A DNA stretch of 45,681 nucleotides from an uncultured Mediterraneibacter sp. (GTDB lineage Bacteria > Bacillota > Clostridia > Lachnospirales > Lachnospiraceae), in assembly GCA_944377745.1 (NCBI GenBank), contig CALWFV010000026.1, positions 1 through 45,681 of the forward strand, in the 5' to 3' direction. A model generated the notes under the pieces. The model made no database searches, was not told the origin of the DNA, and saw only the letters and a list, made by a program, of their open reading frames with translations. The position numbers and the translations under genes are program-made. Shown here piece after piece: positions 31,673 through 41,355 of the stretch. Within the stretch, counting starts at the first letter, position 1. Each line of letters begins with the position of its first letter.

Positions 31673-31745
31673 TGGGGCCTATAGGGCTCGAACCTATGAC
31701 CCTCTGCTTGTAAGGCAGATGCTCTCCCAGCTGAGCTAAGACCCC
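31673..31745 (-). tRNA. tRNA-Val (TAC)
   Basis: 73 bases with acceptor GGGGTCT/AGGCCCC, D-arm AGCTCAGCTGGGAGAGC, anticodon loop CTTACAA (TAC) and T-loop TTCGAGC. It is the first gene of a two-tRNA operon. Confidence 0.96.
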
Positions 31746-31789
31746 ATATTCTTCAGGTTTTAAGTTTGTCACCCGCAACCTGCTTTGCT

Positions 31790-31819
31790 ATTATACTATC
31801 AGGATCAGGCAAATGTCAA
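31790..31819 (-). promoter_or_regulatory. Consensus promoter of the tRNA-Val/tRNA-Met operon
   Basis: On the minus strand TTGACA (31819-31814), an 18-base spacer and TATAAT (31795-31790), about 45 bases before tRNA-Val. Confidence 0.82.
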
Positions 31820-31875
31820 CAGTTTTTTTGTAAATTTTTCAAATTTTTTAAACTGCATATTCAATTTCACATATT

Positions 31876-31904
31876 AAGGGGCGGAACAGCTTGTTCCGCC
31901 CCTT
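31876..31904. terminator. Strong hairpin after purL
   Basis: AAGGGGCGGAACA and its exact complement surround a three-base loop, 36 bases after the purL stop. The following T-run on the minus strand is poor (AATATG), but stem strength and position fit a terminator. Confidence 0.7.
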
Positions 31905-31940
31905 CCATAATCCGCATAAATTCGCGCTTTTCTCATTTTT

Positions 31941-34900
31941 TTATCCGAAATATTTCACTCCGGACTCAAAGATCTTCATATCCTGTTCTCCGTAAATATT
32001 GACAGCTACGGAATCACCCCGGCGTTCGGAGTGAGCCATCTTGCCCAGGACTCTTCCGTCCGGACTTGTGATACCTTCGATCGCGCGGTAGGATCCGTTG
32101 ATATTCCATTCTTCTGACATACTGATGTTTCCTTCCGGATCGCAGTACTGCGTCGCAACCTGACCGTTCTCAAAGAGTTTCTCAAGCCACTCATCACCCG
32201 CCACAAATCGTCCTTCTCCGTGAGAAGCCGGATTTGTATAGACTCCGCCCAGTTCTGCTCCCTGCAGCCACGGAGATTTGTTCGTCACGACTTTTGTGTA
32301 CACCATTTTTGAAATATGTCGTCCGATCGTGTTGTATGTCAGCGTCGGAGAAGTTTCTGTCTGTCCGACGATCTTTCCATAAGGAACCAGGCCAAGTTTG
32401 ATCAGAGCCTGGAATCCGTTGCAGATTCCCAGTGCAAGTCCATCCCTCTCAGAGAGGAGTTTCTCCACTGCTTCTTTGATCTTTGCGTTCTGGAACGCCG
32501 TAGCGAAAAACTTCGCAGAACCATCCGGCTCGTCTCCGGCACTGAACCCTCCCGGGAACATGATCATCTGAGCCTGTCCGATCGCCCTTTCGAACTCCTC
32601 AACAGAAGATCTGATATCCTCTGCATCCAGATTCCGGAACACCCGTGTTATCACCTTCGCCCCGGCACGCTCAAACGCCCTCGCGCTGTCGTACTCGCAG
32701 TTCGTGCCCGGGAATACAGGGATAAACACTGTAGGCTGAGCCAGCTTATGGCTGCAGATATGGATATCCTTCGTGTCGTACAGTCTCTCCTCAACAGGTT
32801 CCTGTGAATCTGCCGGAGACTTCGTGGCGAACACTTTCTCCAGGGTTCCTGTCCACGCTTTTTCTGCTTCATCGATGCTGATCACTGTATTTCCATACTC
32901 GAAGCAGTCTTTATCTGTCACTTCGCCGATAACAGTGTACGTGATGCTCAGGTTTCCAACCTGTCCATCCGAAACCTCGGCAATGATATCACCGAATGCC
33001 GGTGCGAACAGATCCCGCGGATCCATATTGTGCTCCAGCTTTACGCCCATCCTGTTTCCGAATGCCATCTTGCTGACAGCCGCGATCACGCCGTGACGGT
33101 CAAGTGCATAAGCTGAGATGATCCTTCCGTTCCGGATATCATCCGTAAATTTCCCGTACTGCTCAAGCACTTTATCATAAACCGGCAGATCATACTCATC
33201 CCTGTCGATTCGCAGCCACACAAGACGGTTTCCTGCCTTTTTAAGTTCCGGCGTGATGATGTCCCCCTTCAGAGCCATGTCTACCGCAAACGAAACCAGA
33301 GTAGGCGGCACATCGATATCCTGGAAAGTTCCGGACATACTGTCCTTTCCGCCGATGGATGGCAGGCCGAATCCGATCTGAGCGGCATAAGCGCCGAGAA
33401 GCGCGGCAAATGGCTGGCTCCATCTCTTCGGATCCTCGGTCATCCTTCTGAAATATTCCTGGAAGGTAAAACGGATCTTGCTGTGGTCTCCTCCTGCGGC
33501 AACGATTTTCGCCACAGACTCTGTCACGGCATATACTGCGCCGTGATACGGGCTCCAGCTTGACAGATACGGATCAAATCCATAACTCATCATGGAAACG
33601 CTGTCTGTCTCCCCGTTCTGCACAGGCACTTTCGCCACCATAGCCTGAGTCTCTGTCATCTGATACTTTCCGCCATGAGGCATAAACACTGAGCCGGCGC
33701 CGATGGAACCGTCAAACATCTCCACAAGCCCCTTCTGGGAGCACACATTCAGGTCAGCCAGAGTAGAGAGCCATTTTTCTCTGACGTCTTCAACCTCTTC
33801 TCTTCGGAAAAGGCTGCCGTCCTTCTCCGGCATTTCCACCTCGACCGCCGTCTCCTGATGAGCGCCGTTGGTGTTCAGGAAGGCACGGGAAATATTGACG
33901 ATCTCTTTTCCTCTCCACACGAGCACAAGTCTCGGAGATTCCGTCACAACGGCCACCTCAGTAGCTTCCAGGTTCTCTTCTTTTGCATATTTCATGAACT
34001 CTGCCACGTCTTTCGGGTCTACGACAACCGCCATTCTCTCCTGAGACTCGGAAATAGCGATCTCCGTGCCGTCCAGACCGGCATATTTTTTCGGGACTTT
34101 ATCCAGTTCCACGCGAAGTCCGTCCGCCAGTTCTCCAATGGCTACAGAAACTCCTCCCGCACCGAAATCATTGCACTTTTTGATGAGACGGCTTACTTCC
34201 TCGCGTCGGAACAGGCGCTGGATCTTTCGCTCTGTAGGCGGATTTCCCTTCTGTACCTCAGCTCCACAGGTTTCGATAGACTGCTCGGTATGGACCTTAG
34301 ATGATCCCGTAGCTCCTCCGCATCCGTCGCGGCCCGTACGGCCTCCAAGGAGTATGATGATATCCCCCGGATCAGAGTTCTCACGAATCACGGCACGGCG
34401 CGGCGCCGCTCCAAGAACCGCTCCGATCTCCATACGTTTCGCGACATAGTCCGGATGATAGATCTCCTTTACAGCACCAGTTGCAAGTCCGATCTGATTT
34501 CCATATGAGCTGTACCCGTGCGCAGCTTCGCGGACAAGCTTCTTCTGGGGAAGTTTTCCTTTCAGAGTGTCTTTTGCCGAAACCGTAGGATCAGCCGCGC
34601 CAGTCACGCGCATCGCCTGGTAGACATATGTCCTCCCCGAAAGAGGATCACGGATCGCGCCTCCAAGGCATGTTGCGGCGCCTCCGAACGGTTCGATCTC
34701 GGTAGGATGATTATGTGTCTCATTTTTAAAGTTGATCAGCCATTCTTCTTCCACGCCGTCGACCTTGATCGGGACAACAATACTGCAGGCATTGATCTCA
34801 TCGGACTCCTCCTGATCGGCCAGCTTTCCTTCTCTCTTCAGACGGCGCATAGCCATGAGAGCAAGATCCATAAGGCAGACAAACTTGTCGTCTCTTCCCG

Positions 34901-35696
34901 CAAAGATCTCATCGTGATCTTTCCTGTACTGCTCATATGTCTTTACGATAGGCTCGCTATAGTCTCCCTCGTCAAAACTGATATCCTTTAACTCTGTAGA
35001 GAACGTGGTATGGCGGCAGTGATCCGACCAGTATGTGTCAAGCACGCGGATCTCGGTCATGGACGGATCTCGGTGTTCCTCCTCCCGGAAATAGTTCCGG
35101 ATATGCAGGAAATCCTTGAATGTCATCGCAAGTCCGAAGGAATCGTAGAGTGCCCGGAACGACTCATCGTCCATCTCTCTGAACCCGTCAAGTATCCTGA
35201 CGTCCTCCGGTTCCTCAAACACAGTCACAAGGGTCTCCGGTTTTTCCTCAGCGGCCTCTCTGGAATCCACCGGATTGATACAGTGGTTCTTTATCATCTG
35301 ATATTCTTCGTCAGAGATATCTCCTTCCACCACGTAAGTCACCGCCGTCCGGATCACAGGCTTTTCATCTTCTTTGATAAAACGGATGCACTGCTCTGCA
35401 GAATCCGCGCGCTGGTCAAACTGGCCCGGCAGGAATTCGACGGAAAACGCCCTGTTTCCCGGATCCATCGAAAACTCCTCTTTGTAGAGGATGTCAACCG
35501 GCGGCTCTGCAAACACGCCTCTGCACGCCTGCTCAAAAGTCTCGTCGGATATATTCTCCGCATCATAGCGAATCAGGACACGGATCCCGGTCACTCCGCT
35601 GATCCCAAGATAGTGGCGCACTTCGTGTCTCAGCTCTTTCGCCGTAACTCCGAACTCTGCTTTTTTCTCCACATACACGCGCTTTACATTACTCAT
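31941..35696 (-). CDS. purL: Phosphoribosylformylglycinamidine synthase (fused PurL/PurQ)
   Basis: 1251 residues from the ATG at 35696 (AAGGAG eight bases upstream). It catalyses the ATP- and glutamine-dependent FGAR to FGAM step of purine synthesis. The N-terminal PurS-like region is followed by the first synthetase domain (DTYWSDHCRHTTF, FKNETHNHPTEIEPFGGA), the glycine-rich GGRTGRDGCGGATGSS, and the second domain (GFGLPSIGGKDSMSGTF). A class-I glutaminase domain carries FPGTNCEYD, the nucleophile Cys in LGICNGFQ and the His in HGEGRF. The clostridial-type single chain is complete. The gene stands alone and is followed by a hairpin; upstream, palindromes TGTACA..TGTACA and ACAGATATCTGT (about 35723-35763) may be control sites. 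Confidence 0.96.
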   Translation of the reverse strand: MSNVKRVYVEKKAEFGVTAKELRHEVRHYLGISGVTGIRVLIRYDAENISDETFEQACRGVFAEPPVDILYKEEFSMDPGNRAFSVEFLPGQFDQRADSAEQCIRFIKEDEKPVIRTAVTYVVEGDISDEEYQMIKNHCINPVDSREAAEEKPETLVTVFEEPEDVRILDGFREMDDESFRALYDSFGLAMTFKDFLHIRNYFREEEHRDPSMTEIRVLDTYWSDHCRHTTFSTELKDISFDEGDYSEPIVKTYEQYRKDHDEIFAGRDDKFVCLMDLALMAMRRLKREGKLADQEESDEINACSIVVPIKVDGVEEEWLINFKNETHNHPTEIEPFGGAATCLGGAIRDPLSGRTYVYQAMRVTGAADPTVSAKDTLKGKLPQKKLVREAAHGYSSYGNQIGLATGAVKEIYHPDYVAKRMEIGAVLGAAPRRAVIRENSDPGDIIILLGGRTGRDGCGGATGSSKVHTEQSIETCGAEVQKGNPPTERKIQRLFRREEVSRLIKKCNDFGAGGVSVAIGELADGLRVELDKVPKKYAGLDGTEIAISESQERMAVVVDPKDVAEFMKYAKEENLEATEVAVVTESPRLVLVWRGKEIVNISRAFLNTNGAHQETAVEVEMPEKDGSLFRREEVEDVREKWLSTLADLNVCSQKGLVEMFDGSIGAGSVFMPHGGKYQMTETQAMVAKVPVQNGETDSVSMMSYGFDPYLSSWSPYHGAVYAVTESVAKIVAAGGDHSKIRFTFQEYFRRMTEDPKRWSQPFAALLGAYAAQIGFGLPSIGGKDSMSGTFQDIDVPPTLVSFAVDMALKGDIITPELKKAGNRLVWLRIDRDEYDLPVYDKVLEQYGKFTDDIRNGRIISAYALDRHGVIAAVSKMAFGNRMGVKLEHNMDPRDLFAPAFGDIIAEVSDGQVGNLSITYTVIGEVTDKDCFEYGNTVISIDEAEKAWTGTLEKVFATKSPADSQEPVEERLYDTKDIHICSHKLAQPTVFIPVFPGTNCEYDSARAFERAGAKVITRVFRNLDAEDIRSSVEEFERAIGQAQMIMFPGGFSAGDEPDGSAKFFATAFQNAKIKEAVEKLLSERDGLALGICNGFQALIKLGLVPYGKIVGQTETSPTLTYNTIGRHISKMVYTKVVTNKSPWLQGAELGGVYTNPASHGEGRFVAGDEWLEKLFENGQVATQYCDPEGNISMSEEWNINGSYRAIEGITSPDGRVLGKMAHSERRGDSVAVNIYGEQDMKIFESGVKYFG

Positions 35697-35824
35697 AAGC
35701 AATCTCCTTTGCATATTTTTCTGTACAGTCACCTGTACATATTACCTACAGATATCTGTCCTTATGGTATCACATTTTTCTCCATTAGTACAATTAATAT
35801 GATTAATCTTTTTCATAAGCGCTT

Positions 35825-36523
35825 CTAATTACTTTTCACTGTCTTCTTATGAAATCCTCCCAGAACAATGCTTAATATGAGAAGGATCACAAGGCCGCCC
35901 ACGAAAAGCCCTCCGATCCTGATCACCATGTCCGCGAAAAGCCCCTCCGGCAGCATACGGATCATATAGTCCTCCGCCGGATCAAAGAGCCACAGGTCAT
36001 TGTCAAAAAAGATATGATGGAACTCCACAAAAACCGCATTAAAGTCAACGGCGACAGCGATTCCCAGAGCCGCGACTGCCAAACCGACGACTATGAGCGC
36101 GATCTGGTAGCCGCGCGAAAGGATCCGTTTCAGATCTGCTTTGGACGCCACAAGGAAGATCAGGCACAATATAGCTATAGCCGCCGCTCCCAGCCTGATA
36201 TTCAGGCCTCCGATAAAAAGGTCTCTGACCTCCCCCATATGGAACCGGTCCTGTTCATTGAAAAAATCCTGCTCCTTCCCCTCAACGGTGGTGATAACAG
36301 ACAACTCTTCCCTGTCTCCCCGCAGATACGCCATCATCTCATGGGTAACATACATCGTATCTTCCATTGTCATATCAAGGTCTGAAAGCACATCATATTT
36401 TTCATATTCACGCTCATACACACCGAAATCTGCATACATTGCGATCTCGAAACTCGAGATCAGAAGCACAGCCATTATTGCAAAGGCAAAAATAATTCCT
36501 GCCGCCCATTGAATTTTTTTCAT
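35825..36523 (-). CDS. TIGR01906/DUF1461-type integral membrane protein
   Basis: 232 residues with four hydrophobic segments: one N-terminal, one near 110, one near 140 and one C-terminal. Between the last two sits the family's extracellular motif FHHIFFDNDLWLFDPAEDYMIRMLPEGLFAD. An early loop carries VTHEMMAYLRGDREEL. The biochemical role of the family is not established. It is divergently transcribed from the LysR gene at 36600 with only 76 bases between them, so that LysR is a likely regulator. Confidence 0.85.
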   Translation of the reverse strand: MKKIQWAAGIIFAFAIMAVLLISSFEIAMYADFGVYEREYEKYDVLSDLDMTMEDTMYVTHEMMAYLRGDREELSVITTVEGKEQDFFNEQDRFHMGEVRDLFIGGLNIRLGAAAIAILCLIFLVASKADLKRILSRGYQIALIVVGLAVAALGIAVAVDFNAVFVEFHHIFFDNDLWLFDPAEDYMIRMLPEGLFADMVIRIGGLFVGGLVILLILSIVLGGFHKKTVKSN

Positions 36524-36599
36524 AGCACGTCAATCCTTTCGTTGTATTCTCCCGCCTTATATCTTATAATAGAGCCAGGATTTATTAGGAGGTCTTATA

Positions 36600-37499
36600 A
36601 TGATGGATATAAATTATGAATTATATAAAGTATTTTACCATGTGGCGTCAACTTTGAACTTCTCCGAGGCATCCAAACAGCTTTTTATTTCACAGTCAGC
36701 GGTCAGCCAGTCGATCAAGACGCTGGAAAGAAAACTGGATCAGGTACTTTTTATCCGGAGCACAAAAAAAGTACAGCTCACCCCGGAAGGCGAGATCCTC
36801 ATGAGGCACATCGAGCCTGCCATGAACCTCATACAGAAGGGGGAAGCCCAGCTTCTTGAAGCCGCCACTACGGGAGGTCAGATCCGGATCGGCGCGAGCG
36901 ATACGATCTGCCGGTATTTTCTCATCCCATACCTGAAGCGCTTCCACAAAACTTTTCCCAATGCTCATATCAAAGTGATCAATCAGACCTCTGTGAAATG
37001 TGCCGAGCTCCTGAAAAACGGCCTTGTGGATCTTATCGTAGTAAACTATCCGAATAATTATCTCGGAAACACCGCATCCATCGTCAAGATCAAACGATTC
37101 CAGGACAGGTTCATTGCCGGCGACGCCTTTGAGGAGCTGAGAAGCAGAAAACTCACCTTCCGCCAGCTCATCAGATACCCCATTCTCATGCTGGATAAAA
37201 ACAGCACTACAAACGAATTTCTGCACCAACTTTTTCAGCAGCATCAGCTGGATCTGGTTCCTGAAATCGAACTGACCAGCAACGATCTGCTGATCGATCT
37301 TGCGCGCATTGGACTGGGGATCGCATTCGTGCCTGATTACTGCATCTCCGATAAGACGGAGAGTATCTATATCCTTGACACAAAAGAAGAACTGCCTCAG
37401 AGAGAGCTTGTCCTCGCATACAATGAGCACCTCCCCCTCTCACGAGCAGCTCAGGAATTCCTCAGTTACTTCAAGCCGGAGGAACAGAAGGCGGACTGA
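36600..37499 (+). CDS. LysR-type transcriptional regulator (intact)
   Basis: 299 residues from an ATG seven bases after AGGAGG. The winged helix-turn-helix is complete (FYHVASTLNFSEASKQLFISQSAVSQSIKTLE, then LFIRSTKKVQLTPEG), and the effector domain starts at QIRIGASDTICRYFL. It closes with IGLGIAFVPDYC and a short tail. Plus-strand promoter boxes include TATAAT near 36566 within the shared 76-base divergent region, consistent with autoregulation and control of the membrane protein. It is a useful intact comparison for the LysR relic at 3044. Confidence 0.92.
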   Translation: MMDINYELYKVFYHVASTLNFSEASKQLFISQSAVSQSIKTLERKLDQVLFIRSTKKVQLTPEGEILMRHIEPAMNLIQKGEAQLLEAATTGGQIRIGASDTICRYFLIPYLKRFHKTFPNAHIKVINQTSVKCAELLKNGLVDLIVVNYPNNYLGNTASIVKIKRFQDRFIAGDAFEELRSRKLTFRQLIRYPILMLDKNSTTNEFLHQLFQQHQLDLVPEIELTSNDLLIDLARIGLGIAFVPDYCISDKTESIYILDTKEELPQRELVLAYNEHLPLSRAAQEFLSYFKPEEQKAD

Positions 37500-37510
37500 A
37501 CATCCGCCTG

Positions 37511-39874
37511 TCATTCCTCCCAGAATCTTCTCATATATTCTTCTGCGTTTCCCGCATCGCAGGCTTTCCAGTTGTTCCATTCCCGCGGAAACATCTCGCG
37601 ATATTTTCTCTGCAGGAAACGATCGTCGAGCAGGAGAATTGTTCCACGGTCATTTTCCGTGCGGATCACTCTTCCCGCAGACTGCAGCACTTTGTTCATC
37701 CCCGGATAAAGATAGGCATAATCAAAACCATCCATTCCTTTTTTATCAAAGTACCCTTTTACGATCTCACGATCGTTACATACCTGGGGAATTCCGGGTC
37801 CTACGATGATTGCGCCGATGAGCCGGTCCTCCGCAAGGTCGATCCCTTCTGCAAAGATTCCGCCCATCACACAGAATCCGATCAGGCTCTTTTCTCTCCC
37901 GCTCCGGAATTCTTCGAGAAATGTTTCTCTTTCCTCTTCTCCCATAGACTGCGACTGAAGGATCACATCCATATCACATCCCGTCTCTGAAAATGCGTCA
38001 TAGACATCTTCCATAAATCGGTATGACGGAAAAAAGGCAAGGTAGTTTCCTTTCTTCGACACAGCGGCAACTCTGATATAGGAAGCTATTCTCCGGTACA
38101 TTTCCCGGCTTCTCTGTGTATATCTCGTACTCACATCTCTCCCGATCAGAAGGAGCCTGTTCTCTCTCGGAAAAGACGATTCAGCGTAGACAGCATAATC
38201 TTCCTTTTCAACGGAGAGAAGTTTTTTATAATAGTGTATCGGGAGAAGTGTTGCAGAAAAAAAGACCGTACTGTTTCCCTGTTCCAGGTACTCCTGCAGA
38301 TTTGCCGCCGGATTGATGCAGTACAGTTTTACCTTAAATCTTCCGTCCGGCTCCAGTTCACTGTAGATCACATAGTTCTCATCAAGAATATCATAAATAT
38401 TCAGGAAATCCCTGACACGAAAATACAGATCAAGAACACCTTCCCTTATGTCCCCCTCACGAAATTCTTCCAAAAAATTTTCCATCTCTGTCAGAAGATT
38501 CATCAGCTTTATCACCAGAGTTGAAACGCTCTCGAGGATCTCGCAGGATTCGCATTCTTTCTTCAATTCAAGGAAAACCCTGTTTGCTGCGTCAAGTTTT
38601 CCCGCCAGCTTTCTGTTCAGGTTCTTCACATCCCGTTTGAGAGAAAGGAACTCTTCTTTATAGAGCGTCGCGCTGTACATCTCTCTTCCCCGTTCCACAA
38701 GGTTATGGGCCTCATCAATGAGGAAGATATAATCTCCACTGCCGCTCTCAGAAAAAAAGCGCTTCAGATGCGCGTTAGGATCAAATACATAATTGTAGTC
38801 ACAGATAACCCCGTCCGTCCACACAGAGACGTCCAGGGAAAGTTCAAAGGGGCAGACTTTATATCTTCTCGCCTGTTCCTCGATCGTCTCCCGGCTCAGG
38901 TCATCCGTTCTGCTGATCAGATCATAAACCGCGTCATTGACTCTGTCAAAATGTCCCTTTGCATATGGACAGGCATCCGGATTACACTCTGTCTCCTCAC
39001 AGAAGCAGATCTTTTCTTTTGCAGTCAGTGTGATGACTTTAAACCTGAATCCCTGTTCTTTCAGAGTCCGGAACGCATTTTCAGCCACCGTCCTGGTGAT
39101 CGTCTTTGCTGTGAGATAAAATATTTTCTCTCCCAGTTCCTCTCCTACGGCTTTCACTGCCGGAAACACCGCAGCCATTGTCTTTCCAACACCGGTCGGA
39201 GCCTGGATAAACAGTTTCTTTTTCCGCAATATTGTGCGGTATACGGAAACGGCAAGATCTCTCTGACCCTCACGGTACGGAAACGGAAACTCGACTCCCT
39301 GAACCGACTGGTTTCTCGTTTCCCTCCAGCGGATCTGAAACTCCGCCCACTTCTTATATTTTCCGATCAGATCTTCAAACCAGAGCTGCAGCTCATCCAG
39401 ACTGCAGCTCTGTGTAAATCTCTTTATTTCTTCAGTGTCCAGATGACAATATGTCATCTGGACACTGATCTCATCAATATGATTCTGCGAAGCATAGATA
39501 TACGCATAACATTTCGCCTGGGCAAGATGGACTCCCACAGGTTGCTCAATATATTCCAGATCGCGGAGCACTCCTTTGATCTCATCTATCGTGACGTTTT
39601 CTTTTCCGTTCTCTTCACGGATAATGATGCCGTCAGCCCGGCCTTCAAGACGGATCACGAAATCCTCACAGGGGATTGAGATCTTCAGCGGCACCTCCGC
39701 ATGATAATCCGATCCCATCCTCCTCTGGATCTTTCGATGTATCCTTCCTCCCTGGAGCATGGCTTCTCTGTCCATCCCTCCGGAAATACGGTTATCGATA
39801 TCACCTTCTTTGAGGATGAACTCCACAAGCTCTCTCACGGAAATGCGCACTGTTTTTTCTTCCACCGGGCTCAC
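37511..39874 (-). CDS. DinG/XPD-like helicase with N-terminal PD-(D/E)XK (Cas4-like) domain
   Basis: 787 residues starting at a GTG that overlaps the slipin stop (GTGA). Residues 70-125 carry the nuclease pattern: EGRADGI with Asp81, then IDEIKG with Glu98 and Lys100, and HLAQAKCYAYIYA. The helicase begins near 200; Walker A is APTGVGKT (225-232) and the DEAH box is at 387-390. Four cysteines (290, 292, 297, 302) and Cys341 form the likely 4Fe-4S site of the XPD fold. The later motifs include LQSAGRVIRTENDRGTILLLDDRF. The enzyme is probably an SF2 5'-3' DNA helicase with a linked nuclease-like domain for repair or recombination. It is coupled to slipin and NfeD, which seems positional and not functional. 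Confidence 0.92.
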   Translation of the reverse strand: MSPVEEKTVRISVRELVEFILKEGDIDNRISGGMDREAMLQGGRIHRKIQRRMGSDYHAEVPLKISIPCEDFVIRLEGRADGIIIREENGKENVTIDEIKGVLRDLEYIEQPVGVHLAQAKCYAYIYASQNHIDEISVQMTYCHLDTEEIKRFTQSCSLDELQLWFEDLIGKYKKWAEFQIRWRETRNQSVQGVEFPFPYREGQRDLAVSVYRTILRKKKLFIQAPTGVGKTMAAVFPAVKAVGEELGEKIFYLTAKTITRTVAENAFRTLKEQGFRFKVITLTAKEKICFCEETECNPDACPYAKGHFDRVNDAVYDLISRTDDLSRETIEEQARRYKVCPFELSLDVSVWTDGVICDYNYVFDPNAHLKRFFSESGSGDYIFLIDEAHNLVERGREMYSATLYKEEFLSLKRDVKNLNRKLAGKLDAANRVFLELKKECESCEILESVSTLVIKLMNLLTEMENFLEEFREGDIREGVLDLYFRVRDFLNIYDILDENYVIYSELEPDGRFKVKLYCINPAANLQEYLEQGNSTVFFSATLLPIHYYKKLLSVEKEDYAVYAESSFPRENRLLLIGRDVSTRYTQRSREMYRRIASYIRVAAVSKKGNYLAFFPSYRFMEDVYDAFSETGCDMDVILQSQSMGEEERETFLEEFRSGREKSLIGFCVMGGIFAEGIDLAEDRLIGAIIVGPGIPQVCNDREIVKGYFDKKGMDGFDYAYLYPGMNKVLQSAGRVIRTENDRGTILLLDDRFLQRKYREMFPREWNNWKACDAGNAEEYMRRFWEE

Positions 39875-40818
39875 TCCGCCTTATCCATACGAGCGACCTC
39901 GGCGATCGTCTTGGTCAGCCCGGCGATACCCTGGAGCTCGGATGGGATAATGATCTTGGTCGCCTTCCCGTCCGCCGCCTTTGCAAATGCCTCCAGACTC
40001 TTGAGCGTGAGCACCGCATCGTCCGCGCCTGCATTTTTAATAAACTCGATACCGTCGGCAGTAGCTTTCTGAACAGTGCGGATCGCTTCCGCCTGACCTT
40101 CTGCTTCTTTGATCCTCTTCTGTTTCTCCGCCTCCGCGTTCAGGATCGCTGCCTGTTTGGAAGCTTCTGCCTCAAGAATGACCGACTCTTTTTCACCTTC
40201 CGCAACAAGGATCGTAGATTTCTTCTCACCTTCTGCACGCAGGATCGCTTCTCTTCTTTCACGCTCTGCCTTCATCTGTTTCTCCATGGCGTCCTGGATT
40301 GCCTTCGGAGGCATAATATTCTTAAGTTCCACACGATTTACCTTGATACCCCATTCGTCCGTCGCGATATCCAGGATCGTCCGCATCTTGGAATTGATCG
40401 TTTCACGGGAGGTAAGGGTCTCGTCCAGTTCCAGATCTCCGATGATATTACGGAGTGTCGTCGCTGTAAGGTTTTCAATAGCCGTGATCGGACTTTCCAC
40501 CCCATATGCATATTTTTTCGGATCCGTGATCTGGAAAAATATGACTGTATCGATCTGCATTGTTACATTATCCTTTGTGATCACCGCCTGCGGATCAAAA
40601 TCTACGACCTGTTCCTTTAAGGAAACCTTCTTCGCGACCCGGTCAAGGATCGGTACCTTGAAGTGAAGTCCGACACTCCAGGTTTCCTTATATCCGCCAA
40701 GGCGCTCAAGCACATACGCATGGGCCTGTGGTACGATCCTTATGTTGGTCACCAGAAGTAAAAGTACGATGATCAGAACTATGATACCTACAACAGCCAA
40801 ACCTATTAAACCACTCAT
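39871..40818 (-). CDS. SPFH-domain protein (slipin/QmcA type)
   Basis: 315 residues: one N-terminal membrane helix (GLIGLAVVGIIVLIIVLLLLV), the SPFH/band-7 domain (RIVPQAHAYVLERLGGYKETW to VELKNIMPPKAIQDAM), then a long Glu/Ala/Lys coiled coil (AERERREAILRAEGEKKSTI...). It forms oligomeric membrane microdomain scaffolds; the partner NfeD is encoded immediately upstream with a four-base ATGA overlap. The 3' end overlaps the helicase start by four bases. Confidence 0.93.
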   Translation of the reverse strand: MSGLIGLAVVGIIVLIIVLLLLVTNIRIVPQAHAYVLERLGGYKETWSVGLHFKVPILDRVAKKVSLKEQVVDFDPQAVITKDNVTMQIDTVIFFQITDPKKYAYGVESPITAIENLTATTLRNIIGDLELDETLTSRETINSKMRTILDIATDEWGIKVNRVELKNIMPPKAIQDAMEKQMKAERERREAILRAEGEKKSTILVAEGEKESVILEAEASKQAAILNAEAEKQKRIKEAEGQAEAIRTVQKATADGIEFIKNAGADDAVLTLKSLEAFAKAADGKATKIIIPSELQGIAGLTKTIAEVARMDKAE

Positions 40819-41264
40819 TTTTCAACCTCCTCATAACGTTTCAGGATCAGTTTGACGCCGGACACCGACACTACCTGCGCCAGGCTTCCTGCCGGCAGCT
40901 TTTCTCCGTTATCCTCGGAGCGTGCCGTCCATTCCAGGCCGCGGGCGACCGCAGTCCCTGTCTGTTCCAGATTGTCTACTGTCTCCGTAACTTTCACCAC
41001 TTCTCCGATAAGTTCTTCATAATTGGTCTTTTCATGATGCGCGTTTATGTACTTTTTCGCAAACGGTCTGGTAAACACCAGAAGCAGAAGCGATACCACG
41101 ATAAAAGCAAGGATCTGCCATTCCAGTCCCGCTCCTGCCGCAGAAACAATCACCGCTGCCAGTGCACCTCCTGCAAGCCATATCGCAGTCAGCCCTACTG
41201 TCGCGATCTCAATGACTATAAACAGTATCATCAGTCCGAGCCATACTAACATTGCTTTATCCAT
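40815..41264 (-). CDS. NfeD-family membrane protein (short form)
   Basis: 149 residues with two or three hydrophobic helices (WLGLMILFIVIEIATVGLTAIWLAGG, then WQILAFIVVSLLLLVF) and a C-terminal OB-fold domain (ELIGEVVKVTETVDNLEQTGTAV, then WTARSEDNGEKLPAGSLAQVVSVSG). This is the short NfeD that lacks the protease domain and pairs with an SPFH protein. AGGTGG precedes the ATG at 41264; it heads the NfeD-slipin-helicase unit. Confidence 0.92.
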   Translation of the reverse strand: MDKAMLVWLGLMILFIVIEIATVGLTAIWLAGGALAAVIVSAAGAGLEWQILAFIVVSLLLLVFTRPFAKKYINAHHEKTNYEELIGEVVKVTETVDNLEQTGTAVARGLEWTARSEDNGEKLPAGSLAQVVSVSGVKLILKRYEEVEK

Positions 41265-41355
41265 AAGCCACCTTTCTCCTCTGTAACATTTTATTATTTC
41301 GGGTTAATGATGATGTCTCTATCATAATCTGATTTGCCGTTTTATACAACTGTTT

